In this document: positions 20,480 to 30,867 of the stretch, in pieces
Layout: every line of letters starts with the position of its first letter
Numbering within the stretch: position 1 is the stretch's first letter
Source of the DNA: Hyperoplus lanceolatus
Taxonomy: Eukaryota > Chordata > Actinopteri > Uranoscopiformes > Ammodytidae
Reading direction: 5' to 3'
Assembly: GCA_026929865.2 (NCBI GenBank)
Contig: CM049395.1
Coordinates: 11,107,001 to 11,171,000 of the forward strand
DNA length: 64,000 bases
Program-made: the position numbers and the translations under genes
Notes under the pieces: model-generated
The model's database searches: none
What the model was told of the DNA's origin: nothing
What the model saw: the letters and a program-made list of their open reading frames with translations, nothing else

Positions 20480-20840
20480 CAGAAATCTGTGCCGCACGCC
20501 ATCTTCTTTCAGCATCTGCCTGGCGCCGTCAAACTCTCTGCGGTCCTGGATCATGTCTGCTGTGAGGTCCGGGAGGATGTAGAATTTGCATCGTTGATTT
20601 CCCTACGAAACCCCGGCATCCAACTTCAACTGGATGGATGGTTAATATTACAGCTGAACCTGATGAACTTGTATAACTTGTAATTTGACCCCTTATATAT
20701 GCCTTGAAGGCTGCCCACCTATATGTGGCCAAGACTTGGGATGTGTTAATCTCAAAATAAATATCAATTTGTTCTCCCAGAAATTGTAGAATCTTTGAGC
20801 CCTGCATCCATTTAATTTGAACTCTCAAAAAAATCAAGGC
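20480..20840 (-). mobile_element. L1-like LINE relic with rearranged pieces
   Basis: On the minus strand, 20660-20835 codes a segment containing ILQFLGEQIDIYFEIN and FKAYIRGQITSY, which resembles the part of L1 ORF2 between endonuclease and reverse transcriptase. Further along the same strand, about 20500-20620, another frame reads FYILPDLTADM followed by REFDGARQMLKEDGVRHRF, which resembles the C-terminal domain of L1 ORF1 protein. Normal L1 order is ORF1 then ORF2, so this is a rearranged or doubly inserted relic with stops and frame changes. Confidence 0.55.
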
Positions 20841-21124
20841 TTGAATAGCTTTTTTTAAGTTTGAGTAACAGTAACATTATTTATTTGATGAATTCAGGTG
20901 TCTCTATATATTACATTAATGCAGTTCTTTAATAAAATGATGCATTGCTTTCATTTACTGTACTTGAAAAATATCTGTGGAAGCATCAAACCCATATAAT
21001 ATCAATAGAAAAGCAGAAATGTTCGAAACGTTTTAGATTGAGCACAGCGGTGTGCAACTGTTTCAAACATCATCCATCCTATAAACCATTTGTGCCATAT
21101 GGTGGAAACATTGGGTTTTGATAT

Positions 21125-21512
21125 TGTAATGGTGAGGCAGACAGGCAGGCAAGCAGGACCCAAATGCAGAAAGTAAAAAGAAAAGGGTAGTTTATTTAGG
21201 CTCAAAATGACAAAAAACTCCCAAGGCAAAAAGGCCAAAAGGCGAAATAACACAGAGAGCGCTGTACACAAGAAACACGGGACGAGACTCACCAACAACG
21301 ACAGGACAAACCATAATGCATAGACAAGGAACAAAGGAACACAAGGAGTATATATACAAGACATAACGAGACACAGGTGTAACACATTAGGGGAGGGAAC
21401 AGAAATCAAACACGAGGGAAGCTTGACAGGACATGGGGAGGAACAAGACAGCACTACCAAAATAAAACAGGAAACCACCAAAACAAGACAGGACAAAGAC
21501 AGACCATGACAG
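21125..21512. repeat. Purine-rich interspersed repeat, unclassified
   Basis: This is a compositionally distinct block with strong strand asymmetry (very few T), many 'gacagga', 'acaaga' and 'aaaacaggaaacc' words, starting 'ggtgaggcagacaggcagg' and ending 'agaccatgacag'. I recognise the style as a dispersed fish repeat but cannot name the family. The long minus-strand frame across it lacks any known domain and is a composition artefact. Confidence 0.45.
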
Positions 21513-21632
21513 ATATATTGTTATACAGTTTTGTCTGGATTATTTTAACTGAGTCGTTCCTGCTCAGGGAAAACACATGTACCTGCTACTTGTGTCTGGG
21601 TGTTTACTTTTCTAATGGGTATTCTATTTTTC

Positions 21633-22214
21633 TGTCCTCGTTTAATGAGTACGTGTCAAACTAGACAGATAGCTAACATCCAAGAAAGAAAGACGTGAGG
21701 CTTCAGTAGGTTTAGGCTCTTTACTTTGTCCGTATCCCATCTTTTTTAATTGTAAAACTGAAACAAAATGTATAAAAGAATAAATATTATAACAAACAGT
21801 TGTTAACGTGAATGCTGTCTATTTTACTTTAACATTAACTACAGGTAAGTACACATATACAAACACAACATGAATTACTCTTTTTGAACTAACAGGCTAA
21901 CGTTAAAAATACCGTTAGCAAGCAGAAAGTTAGCTTTGACAAAGTTACTTAATTACATACAAAAACAACTTAAAAGTGATGCAATTAACATGAAACTAAC
22001 ATGACTGAACAACAAACAAGTCACACAATACTCACAGACATATAGCTCCGAAACTTCACGGAGAGAAAAATGGTCAACTGCTCTCTAGCTCCACATGTAC
22101 AGAACTGACACTGAAAGGCTGATGCAATACCTATTTAAGTGGTGGCCACTAGAGGGAGCACGACCCCATGAACTAATACATGAACTTAAAAAAATTATAT
22201 GCTTTACCAGCACA
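21633..22214 (-). repeat. 3' LTR of the BEL/Pao element
   Basis: Direct repeat partner of 29141-29721. I see only about eight substitutions and a few small indels by eye, including an extra 'tttccatc'-type duplication in the other copy. Because the element reads on the minus strand, this left copy is the 3' LTR. Confidence 0.88.
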
Positions 22215-22280
22215 CTCCCCGTCTGGTATACTAATTGTAATACCACTATTATACACAATAAACAAAAGGTAAGTATCTCT

Positions 22281-25200
22281 TCAGGTTTCTTTAGGAAGAA
22301 GAAGGACGAGAGTTCTGAAAACTGGCCGTAAGTAGGTCTTGGCAGTCCCTTGCTTCACCACTTTGACTTCCACCTTCCTGACCTTGTTGTCACGACTGGG
22401 GATAGTCTTCACAATCAACCCGGTACGCCATTCGTTTCGTTTGACTTGGCTGTCTTTTAGCAAAACAACATCTCCAACTTGGATGTTGCGTCTGTCTTCG
22501 GTCCATTTTCTGCGAGGTTGAAGGGTGACGAGGTATTCTTGTCTCCAGCGCTTCCAAAAAGCATCAGCAAGACACTGTACCTGCTTCCACTGTTGCTTAT
22601 AGAGATCTGTTAGACTGAATTCCCCAAGTGGAGCAGATGTTGGGTCCCTCTTTCTGGTCAGGAGCATTGCCGGTGTCAGGACGCTTGGCTGCTCCGGATC
22701 GGACGAGAGAGGAACCATTGGTCTGTCGTTCATAATGGCCATCACTTCCGCCATTAATGTAGTGAGGACTTTGTGGGTGAGACGAGTAGGGCCAGCTTGC
22801 AACAGCATACCATCCAATATGTGTTGTGCAACCCCAATAAGCCTCTCCCAGCATCCACCCATATGTGAGGAATGGGGAGGGTTGAAAGTCCAGGAGCATC
22901 CTTCATCCAAGAGGTAGTCTCTTAATTCAGGGTCGTCTGCTTTGATTTTTAGTTCTTTACAAGCACCGATAAAATTTGTTCCCCGATCAGACCTGAGTTG
23001 CTTGAGGACTCTGATAGCAAAGAACCTTTCTTAGAGCATTACTAAAATTTGAGGTAGCCATAGATTATATTACCTCTATGTGGACGGCTCCTTGTTCCTA
23101 GGCATGTGAACAGTACTGCCCAGCGTTTGCTGTCAGCACTTCCTCCTCTAGTGCATCGTACAGATGTTCCATGTACAAATACATCTAAACCAACCCGGTG
23201 AAAGGTGGTTCAGTGGCAAGGCGATCAGCAGGTAGGTCTCATGCATTATTTGCTCTTTCTGTCTTTCCTCTCAGTTTACGACAGGTGATGCATTCATGTA
23301 TGACATTAGAGACAAGTCTTCTGCCTCCGATAATCCATACTCCTGCAGAACGAAGGGCTCCTTCCGTAAAATGACGACCTTTGGTGGGCGACTTTCGTGA
23401 TAATGACGTATCAACAGAGTAGATACGTGGTGTCTCTTAGGGAGAATGTAGGGGTGTTTTTCTTCATCAGGAAGGTCAGCATAAGATAGACGAATTCCCC
23501 AATCCTTAACAACCCTTCCTGGGTCGACATAGGGTTTAACTTCCACAAGGGACTTTGCTTGGATACCTTTGTCCATTCCCCAATGTGCTGATGTCTTCTT
23601 TGAAGGTATCCCTTTGCACACATCTGATGACCATGATTTTCGCTTGTGATTGTTCATCTTTAGCATTCAGGTGAGTTTTGCTGTAGGCTCTAGCAAAGTG
23701 AATGAGTTGTGTTATACCTCGAATCATTAACTTCCAAGATGAGAAGCGCTCAAAGCGATCTGAGCTGAGATGTTCTCCAGACGTCTTGCTGAGAAGGCAT
23801 TGACTTCGTGGTCGAATCTCCACATCTGTCTCTGGCTCCACAAGCTCAAAGTTGTTCAATATCTCAACTGCAGAGTCTTTTATTTCGTTTTGTTTGAGGA
23901 ATGCAGGACCATGGAACCAATTGGTTTGTCCCAAAAGACCTGCAGGAATAGGCCTTGTGACGTGGTCTGCTGGATTGTGATCCGTTGTAACATGCCGCCA
24001 CTGGTTAGGAGTTGTGGACTTTCGGATCCTGATGACTCGGTTGGCTACATAGACATGAAACCACGGGTGGCGTGTGGATGTAACCTAACACGATTTTGCT
24101 GTCTGTATAAAACGTCATCCCTTGTATGTCAAGACCCAGCTCATGAGAAATCAGATCTGCCATCTCAACAGCAAGAACAGCAGCACACACCCAGCTGGAA
24201 TGGTGTGTGGCCGGTCGTGGGCTACACTAGCCCTTCCCATAAGAAATCCAAGGTGACACTGTCCTACAGAGTCCACTACTCGTGAAGTAGGCTACTGCTG
24301 CTATGGCCATGGTAGAGGCATCGCAGAAACACAGATTTCTCTGCTGAGGTGTGGATGTGGACACAGGAACGTAGGGCCTTGAATGCAAAGCTGCTCCAGA
24401 TCCTTCAAGGACTCTTTCCAGGCTCTCCAGTATTGTTCTTTTTCAGGTGGAAGAGGATCATCCCAGTCGCACTGCTCAGAGGTAAGTTCTCAGATAATAG
24501 ATTTCCCCTGTACAGCAATAGGAGCTACAAACCCCAGAGGGTCGTAGAGACTGTTAACCATCGACAGAATGCCTCTCCTGGTAAACGGTCTGTCTTCTCT
24601 TGACACTTTGAAGCTGAACCTATCTGACTCCAGGTTCCAACTCAACCCAAGACTCCTCTGGACAGGTAAGGGATCTGCTCCCAGATCTAAATCCTTGAGA
24701 TCCTTTGCAAGATCTTCTGAGGAAAATCTGTCTCCATGACAGAATGGCTGTTGGAAGCGATCTTATGCAGATTTATATTCGACTTAGCCAACATTTCCTT
24801 GTTCTCTTCAGAGATCAACTGCCTCTCTTTCTCTGTAGGTAGGGAGGCCAACCCGTCATCGACATAAAGTTCCTGATGACGAACTGCTTTGCGTCAGCTT
24901 TGGCGTTCTTTTTCCTCAGCCTGAGCAGCTCTCCTCATCCCATATATTGCTACGGCTGGCGAGGGGCTGTTTCCGAAAACGTGGACGTTCATACGGTATT
25001 CAGCGATGCTTTTTGCAGATCATTATCCTTGGTACCAAAGGAACCTCAGGTAATTTCGATGATCTCCCGAACGATGAACGACAAAACATCTGCTGGATGT
25101 CAGCAGTTATAGCAATGGGGTTTTGGCGAAACGATGAGTACCCCAACAGTTATTCACATCAGGACCACTTAGCAGACGTCGTTCAAGGAGACACCTTCAT

Positions 25201-26240
25201 GTTTTGCGCCGAGTCAAAAACCACACGGATTTGTCCTGGCTTTGTGGGTGGTACACTCCAAATATTGGTAGATACCAACATTCTTCATCACTCTGCAAAG
25301 GTAAGCGGGTTCTGCATGCTGGCTTTCTGGCGGTCTTCTGCATAAAACCGATGAAATGCTCCTTCATTTCTGGCCTTTTATCCAGTATACGTCTGAGAAA
25401 ATAGAGTCGTTTGAGAGCGTGTTCTCTGTTGTTTGGTAGCCGACGGCGTGGTGTTTGAAAAGGTAAGGGTGCTACCCAGTTGTTTGAGCTATCCCTGAAT
25501 ACCTCACCATCCATGATGTTAAGGAAAGTCTCATCGTCAACAGAGAGTGCAGGACGATCATCATCTTTTGTCTTGTCGAAAACTGTTGAACCAAGACTGT
25601 CTGTTTCTCCTTGGACAAGACTGTCATTAGAGTGCTGATGGGAATGCAGGCTTGACTGGGTCTCTTGACGTGAATGCTGCTGGAACAAGGATTGAGGAAA
25701 GATGGTCTTCCATTGAGCAGCAGGTTTGTCTTGTAGACCGTCACATTTGAAGGCTTGTGGGCCCGTCCCAGACACACGTCCCCTATTACAACCCAACCCA
25801 GGTCGAGGCGTTGAGCGAATGGAGCATCACGGGGTCCATTATGGTGCTCTCTCACTTTATGAAGACTCAAAATATCCCGACCTAAGAGCAGAAGTATCTG
25901 AGCCTGAGGGTCGAGTGGTGGGATTTTGTCTGCCAAATGTTTAAGATGGGAGTGATGTCGTGCCACATCTGGAGACGGGATTTCCGACTTATCTTCAGGA
26001 ATGAGGTCACACTCTAACAGGGTTGGCAGAGTGGCACTCTGGTGCATCCATCGAGAGACTCAACTGTGTAATTGGGCGCTGATCTCCCTGTGGTCTCTAC
26101 CACACCTGAACATGTCTTGAGTGTGTAGGTCACTGTGCCTCCCTTTATACCGAAAAGATCAAAGAAGTCGGACCGCGCCAACGAACGGTTGCTCTGGTCA
26201 TCCATAACCACATACGGACTGCCTTTTCGGGATGTCCTGA
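22281..26240 (-). pseudogene. BEL/Pao pol remnant (PR, RT, RH, IN)
   Basis: Reading leftwards, 25472-26047 has the protease-region signature LLLGRDILSLHKVREH ... LGWVVIGD. 25197-25796 has the start of reverse transcriptase (EMKEHFIGFMQK, DEECWYLPIFGVYHP). The RT catalytic YVDD is at 24855-24866. An RNase H motif FYTDSKIVLGYIH lies in 24005-24190. The integrase N-terminal part with DEEKHPYILPKRHH is in 23271-23666, and the integrase catalytic/C-terminal part with HMGGCWERLIG and a following basic DUF5641-like domain is at 22281-22910. These segments sit in different frames with stops between them, so no polyprotein can be made. Domain names come from the BEL/Pao family; exact borders are approximate. 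Confidence 0.85.
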
Positions 26241-26429
26241 CGGGTAAATGTTAGCAAGACATATTTTCGAGCAAGATCTTGAGCGGCTTGTTTCGCCACA
26301 TATCTCTGTACACATGGATGTAACAGCTGTAGACGCCTCAACCTCTTGCTCCCCGCCATGCTGTCGTACCATTGCTGTAGGCTCCATTTTTGGGGGTGCA
26401 GGGCCAGGGTGTAGAGCTGCTATGTGCCT

Positions 26430-28079
26430 ATCACTGTCACACTCTGCACATTTGTTGTCGCTGGACAGTCCTTCGCCATGTGATTAGTCGAAGCACAACA
26501 TTTGAAACAGTAGTTGTTCTCCTGAGATAAGATAAACGTTCATTGAGTGGCTTGCATCTGAAGCTGCTGCACTTACTGAGTGGGTGCTTTTTTTGTGGAG
26601 AGGACACATTTCTCTGGGTCCTCTTGCTGGTTCCTGTGGAAATTGCATAGTTGGTAGTAGATTTGCTCTCCACCCCAGTCATTCTTTCACAGAAACTTGG
26701 TTTTGTTTTTCTCCGGTGTGTCCGTCTTCGGACGTTTGTGGGACTGAATGAGGAAAAACAAAACTTGGATCATTTCGTCCGGGCCTGCTTGCGGATGAAT
26801 TGTGAGAAGAAGGCGAAAGGTGGAAGCGACATTGTGTAAGTTCCTGTATTGTGACCCCACGTTAACCCATTTTTCTTGCAATCCGTATGGCAACTTTTCC
26901 ACGATTGGATTGACTCCCCAAGCTGTGTCTAAATATGCAAGGCCGGGTAAATAACCTTCATCCTTAGCAAGCTCAAGCTCCAGAGTAAGTCTCCAAGTTC
27001 ACAAAGTTTCACGCGTTGTCCTTGTTAGAGAGTCTGGGGAAAATTTTCAATTTTCTTGAACAAGGCCTGTTCTATTGCTTCAAATCTCGTACGCTTCCTC
27101 AATACGTTTCCAAACCATAAGTGGAGGCCTGTTGCTGGGCTGTTAACGTGTACGGAACTTATTCTCTTGTGATGCTCAGTGATGACTGGGGTCCCAGCCA
27201 CTTAACCAGAAGATTGAGTTCCTCTCTTGTGTCAAAGTTGTGTCTTTTGGGTGAGGCCAATGAAGGAAGATTTCCATCCCCAGTAGTTCTGTGGGCAATC
27301 ATCAAACTTCTGCAAACCAGAGGCTACCATTTCCCTTCGCATAAGATATTTGACCATATCTGGGAGGACAGACGCCTCACTGGTTGGGTTACGGTAAGTC
27401 TGATCACATGTTTCTGATGGCACACTATACTTTTTCAGAGTTGGCTGTTTAGGTTCCACAACTTCATTATGACGTAGAGTGTGCTCTTGAGACTGCTGAC
27501 TGTATTGCAGAGGCATGAAGCTCAGCTCTTCGTGTTCAAATGAAACAGCAGAATTTAGACCTTCACATTTAACATGGTGCACAGCTGGTCCTGTTTTCAA
27601 CTGTTCTGAACCTGTGGTGGGTCCAGATGGCCATGGTTCCAGCTTTTCACTGACGGAAGAGTTGGAGTGTTTTTGCACCGTATCACGGGTACGCTGCACA
27701 GGATCCTGAGAGCCTACTGGAATGACATAATCTCGAAGGGATCGATCTTCAAAATCTACTGCAGCCTCAAAGACGCTTGCTTCAAGCGAGGCGGCAGCTG
27801 CCACTCTCTCTGGGCCAAGACATGTAACTGAGCTTGCAACTCTGCGTCTTTGCATGCTGATTCTGCAGCAAGTCGTGCTTTTTCTTTCATCACATTTGCT
27901 TCTTTTGCAGCGTAGGACACTTCCGCTCGTGCAGCCTCAGCCTTTGCACGTGCCCGAACGGCTGCTGCGCTGGTTGATGACCTGCTGGATTGTCGTGAGG
28001 CTGCGGACCCAGATTTCCGGGAACGTGTATGGAGTGAGAGACAGTCTTCTGTGTCCTTATGGCGTTGCTCCTCTTGCAT
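26430..28079 (-). pseudogene. BEL/Pao gag remnant with zinc knuckle
   Basis: The likely gag start is the ATG at 28077-28079. The first segment (down to about 27756) is serine/arginine- then alanine/glutamate-rich and predicted to be coiled-coil (RARAKAEAARAEVSYAAKEA), as in BEL gag N-termini. The next segment (27232-27855) continues in another frame. Near 26460-26510 the zinc-knuckle sequence CFKCCASTNHMAKDC is visible. Frameshifts separate the parts. It would bind element RNA and form particles in an intact copy; this one is broken. Confidence 0.75.
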
Positions 28080-28151
28080 TTTGCCATTTGGTGGAGAAGA
28101 CAGACGTATGCAGCTGTATACAATTCTCTCCGTACGTAGTTTGCTGGAGTA

Positions 28152-29122
28152 TTGCGCTTTTCCACCGCACATGTAGCTCGACTCGACTCAACTCGACTCG
28201 ACTCAACTTGGTTTGGTAGCAGCACGGGTCGCTTTCCACCGCAAATAGTACCTGCTGAACGTGGGCGGGTCGGCGTAAGGCTCTGAAAGTCTACTCCGGA
28301 GCAAAGTAGCAAAGCAGAAATTACGAGCAGTTGTTGCACTATTAACTGAACCAACCGCCAAAAACACGGATGAAAAATGTTTAAAAAAATCCCCCCTTGT
28401 ATCTGTTTGCTAAAAGAAGTAGAAGAATATTGCTACGGGTCATTAAAAGGGATGGTTGTTGTCCCGATGTGTGACTCTGCCACACAGTCAGCTGTAGGGA
28501 TGCGTCACGTACATCCCTATGCACGTAAACACGGGCATGATAAAGTTGACTGTTTAGTGCTTGTTTCAGGATACGTGTTTTCAAATGCAAGCCGTGTCTC
28601 AGCCTGAATATTTTATTGAGGTAATCAGTTTAGTCCGAGGCTTGTAATGTAATCGCTCGCTATCATGTCTGTCCCAGCTGGCTACTATTTAGCCTAGCTG
28701 CTAGCTGCCCTACATGTCTCCTCTCGTATGTAAGTAACTTCCCCAACAACCAACACTGGGTGAGCTTAGCGAATATATGGAAAATAAATTCGGATCTGTG
28801 ATGCAAATCAAATGAAAGAGAGCCAGAGAAGGCTGCACGCGGCGTAAATACACTCAAAAGTACCGGAGACTTGGGGAGAATAAACAACAGAATGAAGCCG
28901 GTAGTCTCTGGCCACTGATTGGCCAGACAATAGTCTCTGGCCAATCAGTGGCCGGCCGTCTGCCGACGTCAACTTTTAGCATCGGCTCAGCTCGCTTGGA
29001 CCCTAGAGCGAGGCGATACCAAAAAAGCAGCCGCTACGTGGTACCAGGTACCATGAAATTGCGGTGGAAAAGCCAAAAATGCGAGTCGAGTCGAGCTGAT
29101 ACCATGCGGTGGAAAAGCGCCA
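28152..29122. mobile_element. Inverted-repeat element inside the BEL leader
   Basis: The left end TTGCGCTTTTCCACCGCA and the right end TGCGGTGGAAAAGCGCCA are inverted repeats with one mismatch, flanked on each side by TA. Each end has a second inner copy of the TTTCCACCGCA motif (near 28231-28241 and 29061-29071) and a run of CGACT/AGTCG pentamers between them. There is no convincing transposase. A perfect 15-base inverted pair (GGCCACTGATTGGCC / GGCCAATCAGTGGCC) lies at about 28909-28954. It separates the 5' LTR from the gag start, so it inserted after the BEL element. Confidence 0.75.
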
Positions 29123-29140
29123 TATGTCTTTTTACTTTTC

Positions 29141-29721
29141 TGTCCTCGTTTAATGAGTACGTGTCAAACTAGACAGATAGCTAACATCCAAGAAAGAAAG
29201 ACGTGAGGCTTCAGTAGGTTTAGGCTCTTTACTTTGTCCGTATTCCCATCTTTCCATCTTTTTAATTGTAAAACTGAAACAAAATGTATAAAAGAATAAA
29301 TATTATAACAAACAGTTGTTAACGTGAATGCTGTCTATTTTTTACTTTAACATTAAGTACACATATACAAACACAACATGAATTACCCTTTTTAACCAAT
29401 AGGCTAACGTTAAAAATACCGTTAGCAAGCAGAAAGTTAGCTTCGACAAAGTTACTTAATTACATACAAAAACAACTTAAAAGTGATGCAATTAACATGA
29501 AACTAACATGACTGAACAACAAACAAGTCACACAATACTCACAGACATATAGCTCCGAAACTTCACGGAGAGAAAAATGGTCAACTGCTCTCCAGCTCCA
29601 CATGTACAGAACTGACACTGAAAGGCTGATGCAATACCTATTTAAGTGGTGGCCACTAGAGGGAGCACTACCCCATGAACTAATACATGAACTTAAAAAA
29701 ATGATATGCTTTACCAGCACA
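29141..29721 (-). repeat. 5' LTR of the BEL/Pao element
   Basis: Partner of 21633-22214, at the 5' end in the minus-strand orientation. It would carry promoter and polyadenylation sequences for the element. It is followed almost at once (at 29122) by the inserted inverted-repeat element, which separates it from gag. Confidence 0.88.
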
Positions 29722-29739
29722 CTATACTTGATGTTTTTT

Positions 29740-29825
29740 AATCTGCATGTGTTTCATGATCCTGTAAAGCACTTTGAGTGGCTTTGTGCCTGAATTGTGA
29801 TGTAGCCTATAAACTTGCCTTGCCT
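29740..29825 (+). repeat. LINE-type 3' tail fragment
   Basis: The phrase 'cctgtaaagcactttgagtgg ... ctataaacttgccttgcc' is a common 3' tail of fish LINEs and their derivatives. Only the tail is present, adjacent to the BEL right LTR. Confidence 0.45.
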
Positions 29826-30867
29826 AGGTTTATTTTGTAGAGATCTGTTGAGTATTAAACATCTGCGTGAGTGTAAGGGTATTCAAATAAATTGGTAAGT
29901 AAGTCAGAAATATGCAACTATTTAAAAATATAATAATAATGACAATAATAATACTGAAATTCTCCCACTTGAGTCCCTGCTCCCACATCTGTCACTGCAC
30001 ATCCCTGGTTCATAAGATAGTCAGTCTCTCTACAAATACATGTATGTGTTTATTTAGGAATTAGAGCACGCACATCCGTACGAGTAAAGCATGACTGGGC
30101 ATACTGCCAAAGTGAACATAATTAGCCGATACACAAAGACTCACAAAACATCGTTCAAAACAAAGGCAACACAGTGGTTAGACAGGTAGCCACGACGCAC
30201 TTAACAGGTGAGAGTCAGAGTGAGTAAGGCCATCAAACCTCCATCAGACTTATAGAGGGTAAGACAACTTGCACATTCCTCGACTGTCTCTCTTTCTTTC
30301 ATACTTATTTTTATTCAATTTACAATTAAAGAAATATTAACAAACAGAACATAATTCTCAGCCAACAACAAAAATCGTGACTTGCTGTCAATAAATGGTT
30401 AATCGTATTCCCTCCAAAGTGTGGAATCTTGTGAGGGGATTTGCGAAAAGAACAATTTCAATGTAGCCATTTACTCATAAAGTAATTTTACCTATAATGC
30501 TCAAAAACAGTATTATTCCTTGTACTTGTCCATGTCCTTTTCTTAATGTCAAGTGTTATTGTATTTATTTCATGTAAGCCATACGTGGCACTGTTCTAGA
30601 TTTAAGGTAATCTACTACTGGAAATACGACTGTTAAAGCGGCTACGAGGAACTTCTAAATATCTTTAAACAGCCTAATTTTTTCAGGTAATTAGTCAGGT
30701 AATTATGTCTCTTATTTTTCATAAAAATACTAAAATGGTAAAAGTATTCATAATTCTGAAAAGAAGACAGAAGACTAGGACTTAGTTCAGAAGTAGTAAA
30801 AGCAGTGGAATAAATAAGTATAAATCAAAAATATGCTTTCTTAGACGTTCTCAGTGTCCACTGCATC
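29826..30867 (+). other. Region upstream of chst8, no exon resolved
   Basis: Low-GC sequence. A fragment at about 30425-30490 ('ggggatttgcgaaaagaacaatttcaatgt') matches the 3' end of the SINE at 52827-53113. Non-coding 5' exons of chst8 may lie here but cannot be fixed from sequence. A possible acceptor (TTCTCAG) lies 13 bases before the chst8 start codon. Confidence 0.4.

Larger units (their letters stand above)
21633..29721 (-). mobile_element. BEL/Pao LTR retrotransposon, full length but broken
   Basis: Two direct repeats of about 581 bases (21633-22214 and 29141-29721) enclose minus-strand gag and pol remnants in BEL/Pao order: gag, zinc knuckle, aspartic protease, reverse transcriptase, RNase H, integrase. 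LTRs read TGTG ... GACA in the coding orientation, and the 3' LTR is preceded by a purine tract ACGGGGAG at the expected polypurine position (about 22215-22222). A CTAT occurs directly right of the right LTR (29722-29725) and at 21624-21627, five bases left of the left LTR. It would be a 4-bp target duplication if the LTR end includes TTTTC. Many frameshifts and stops make it non-autonomous. A separate element is inserted at 28152-29122. Confidence 0.9.

Noticed and set aside
21002..21496. 164-codon minus-strand frame rich in Leu/Cys/Val
   Set aside because: It follows from the T-poor purine-rich composition of an interspersed repeat and shows no domain.
23770..24285. 171-codon plus-strand frame
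   Set aside because: It is antisense to the BEL/Pao pol remnant; the minus strand has the recognisable RNase H and integrase motifs.
28160..28210. CRISPR-like or satellite array (CGACT repeats)
   Set aside because: The units are five bases with no spacers and lie in the end of an inverted-repeat element; CRISPR arrays are not expected in a vertebrate.
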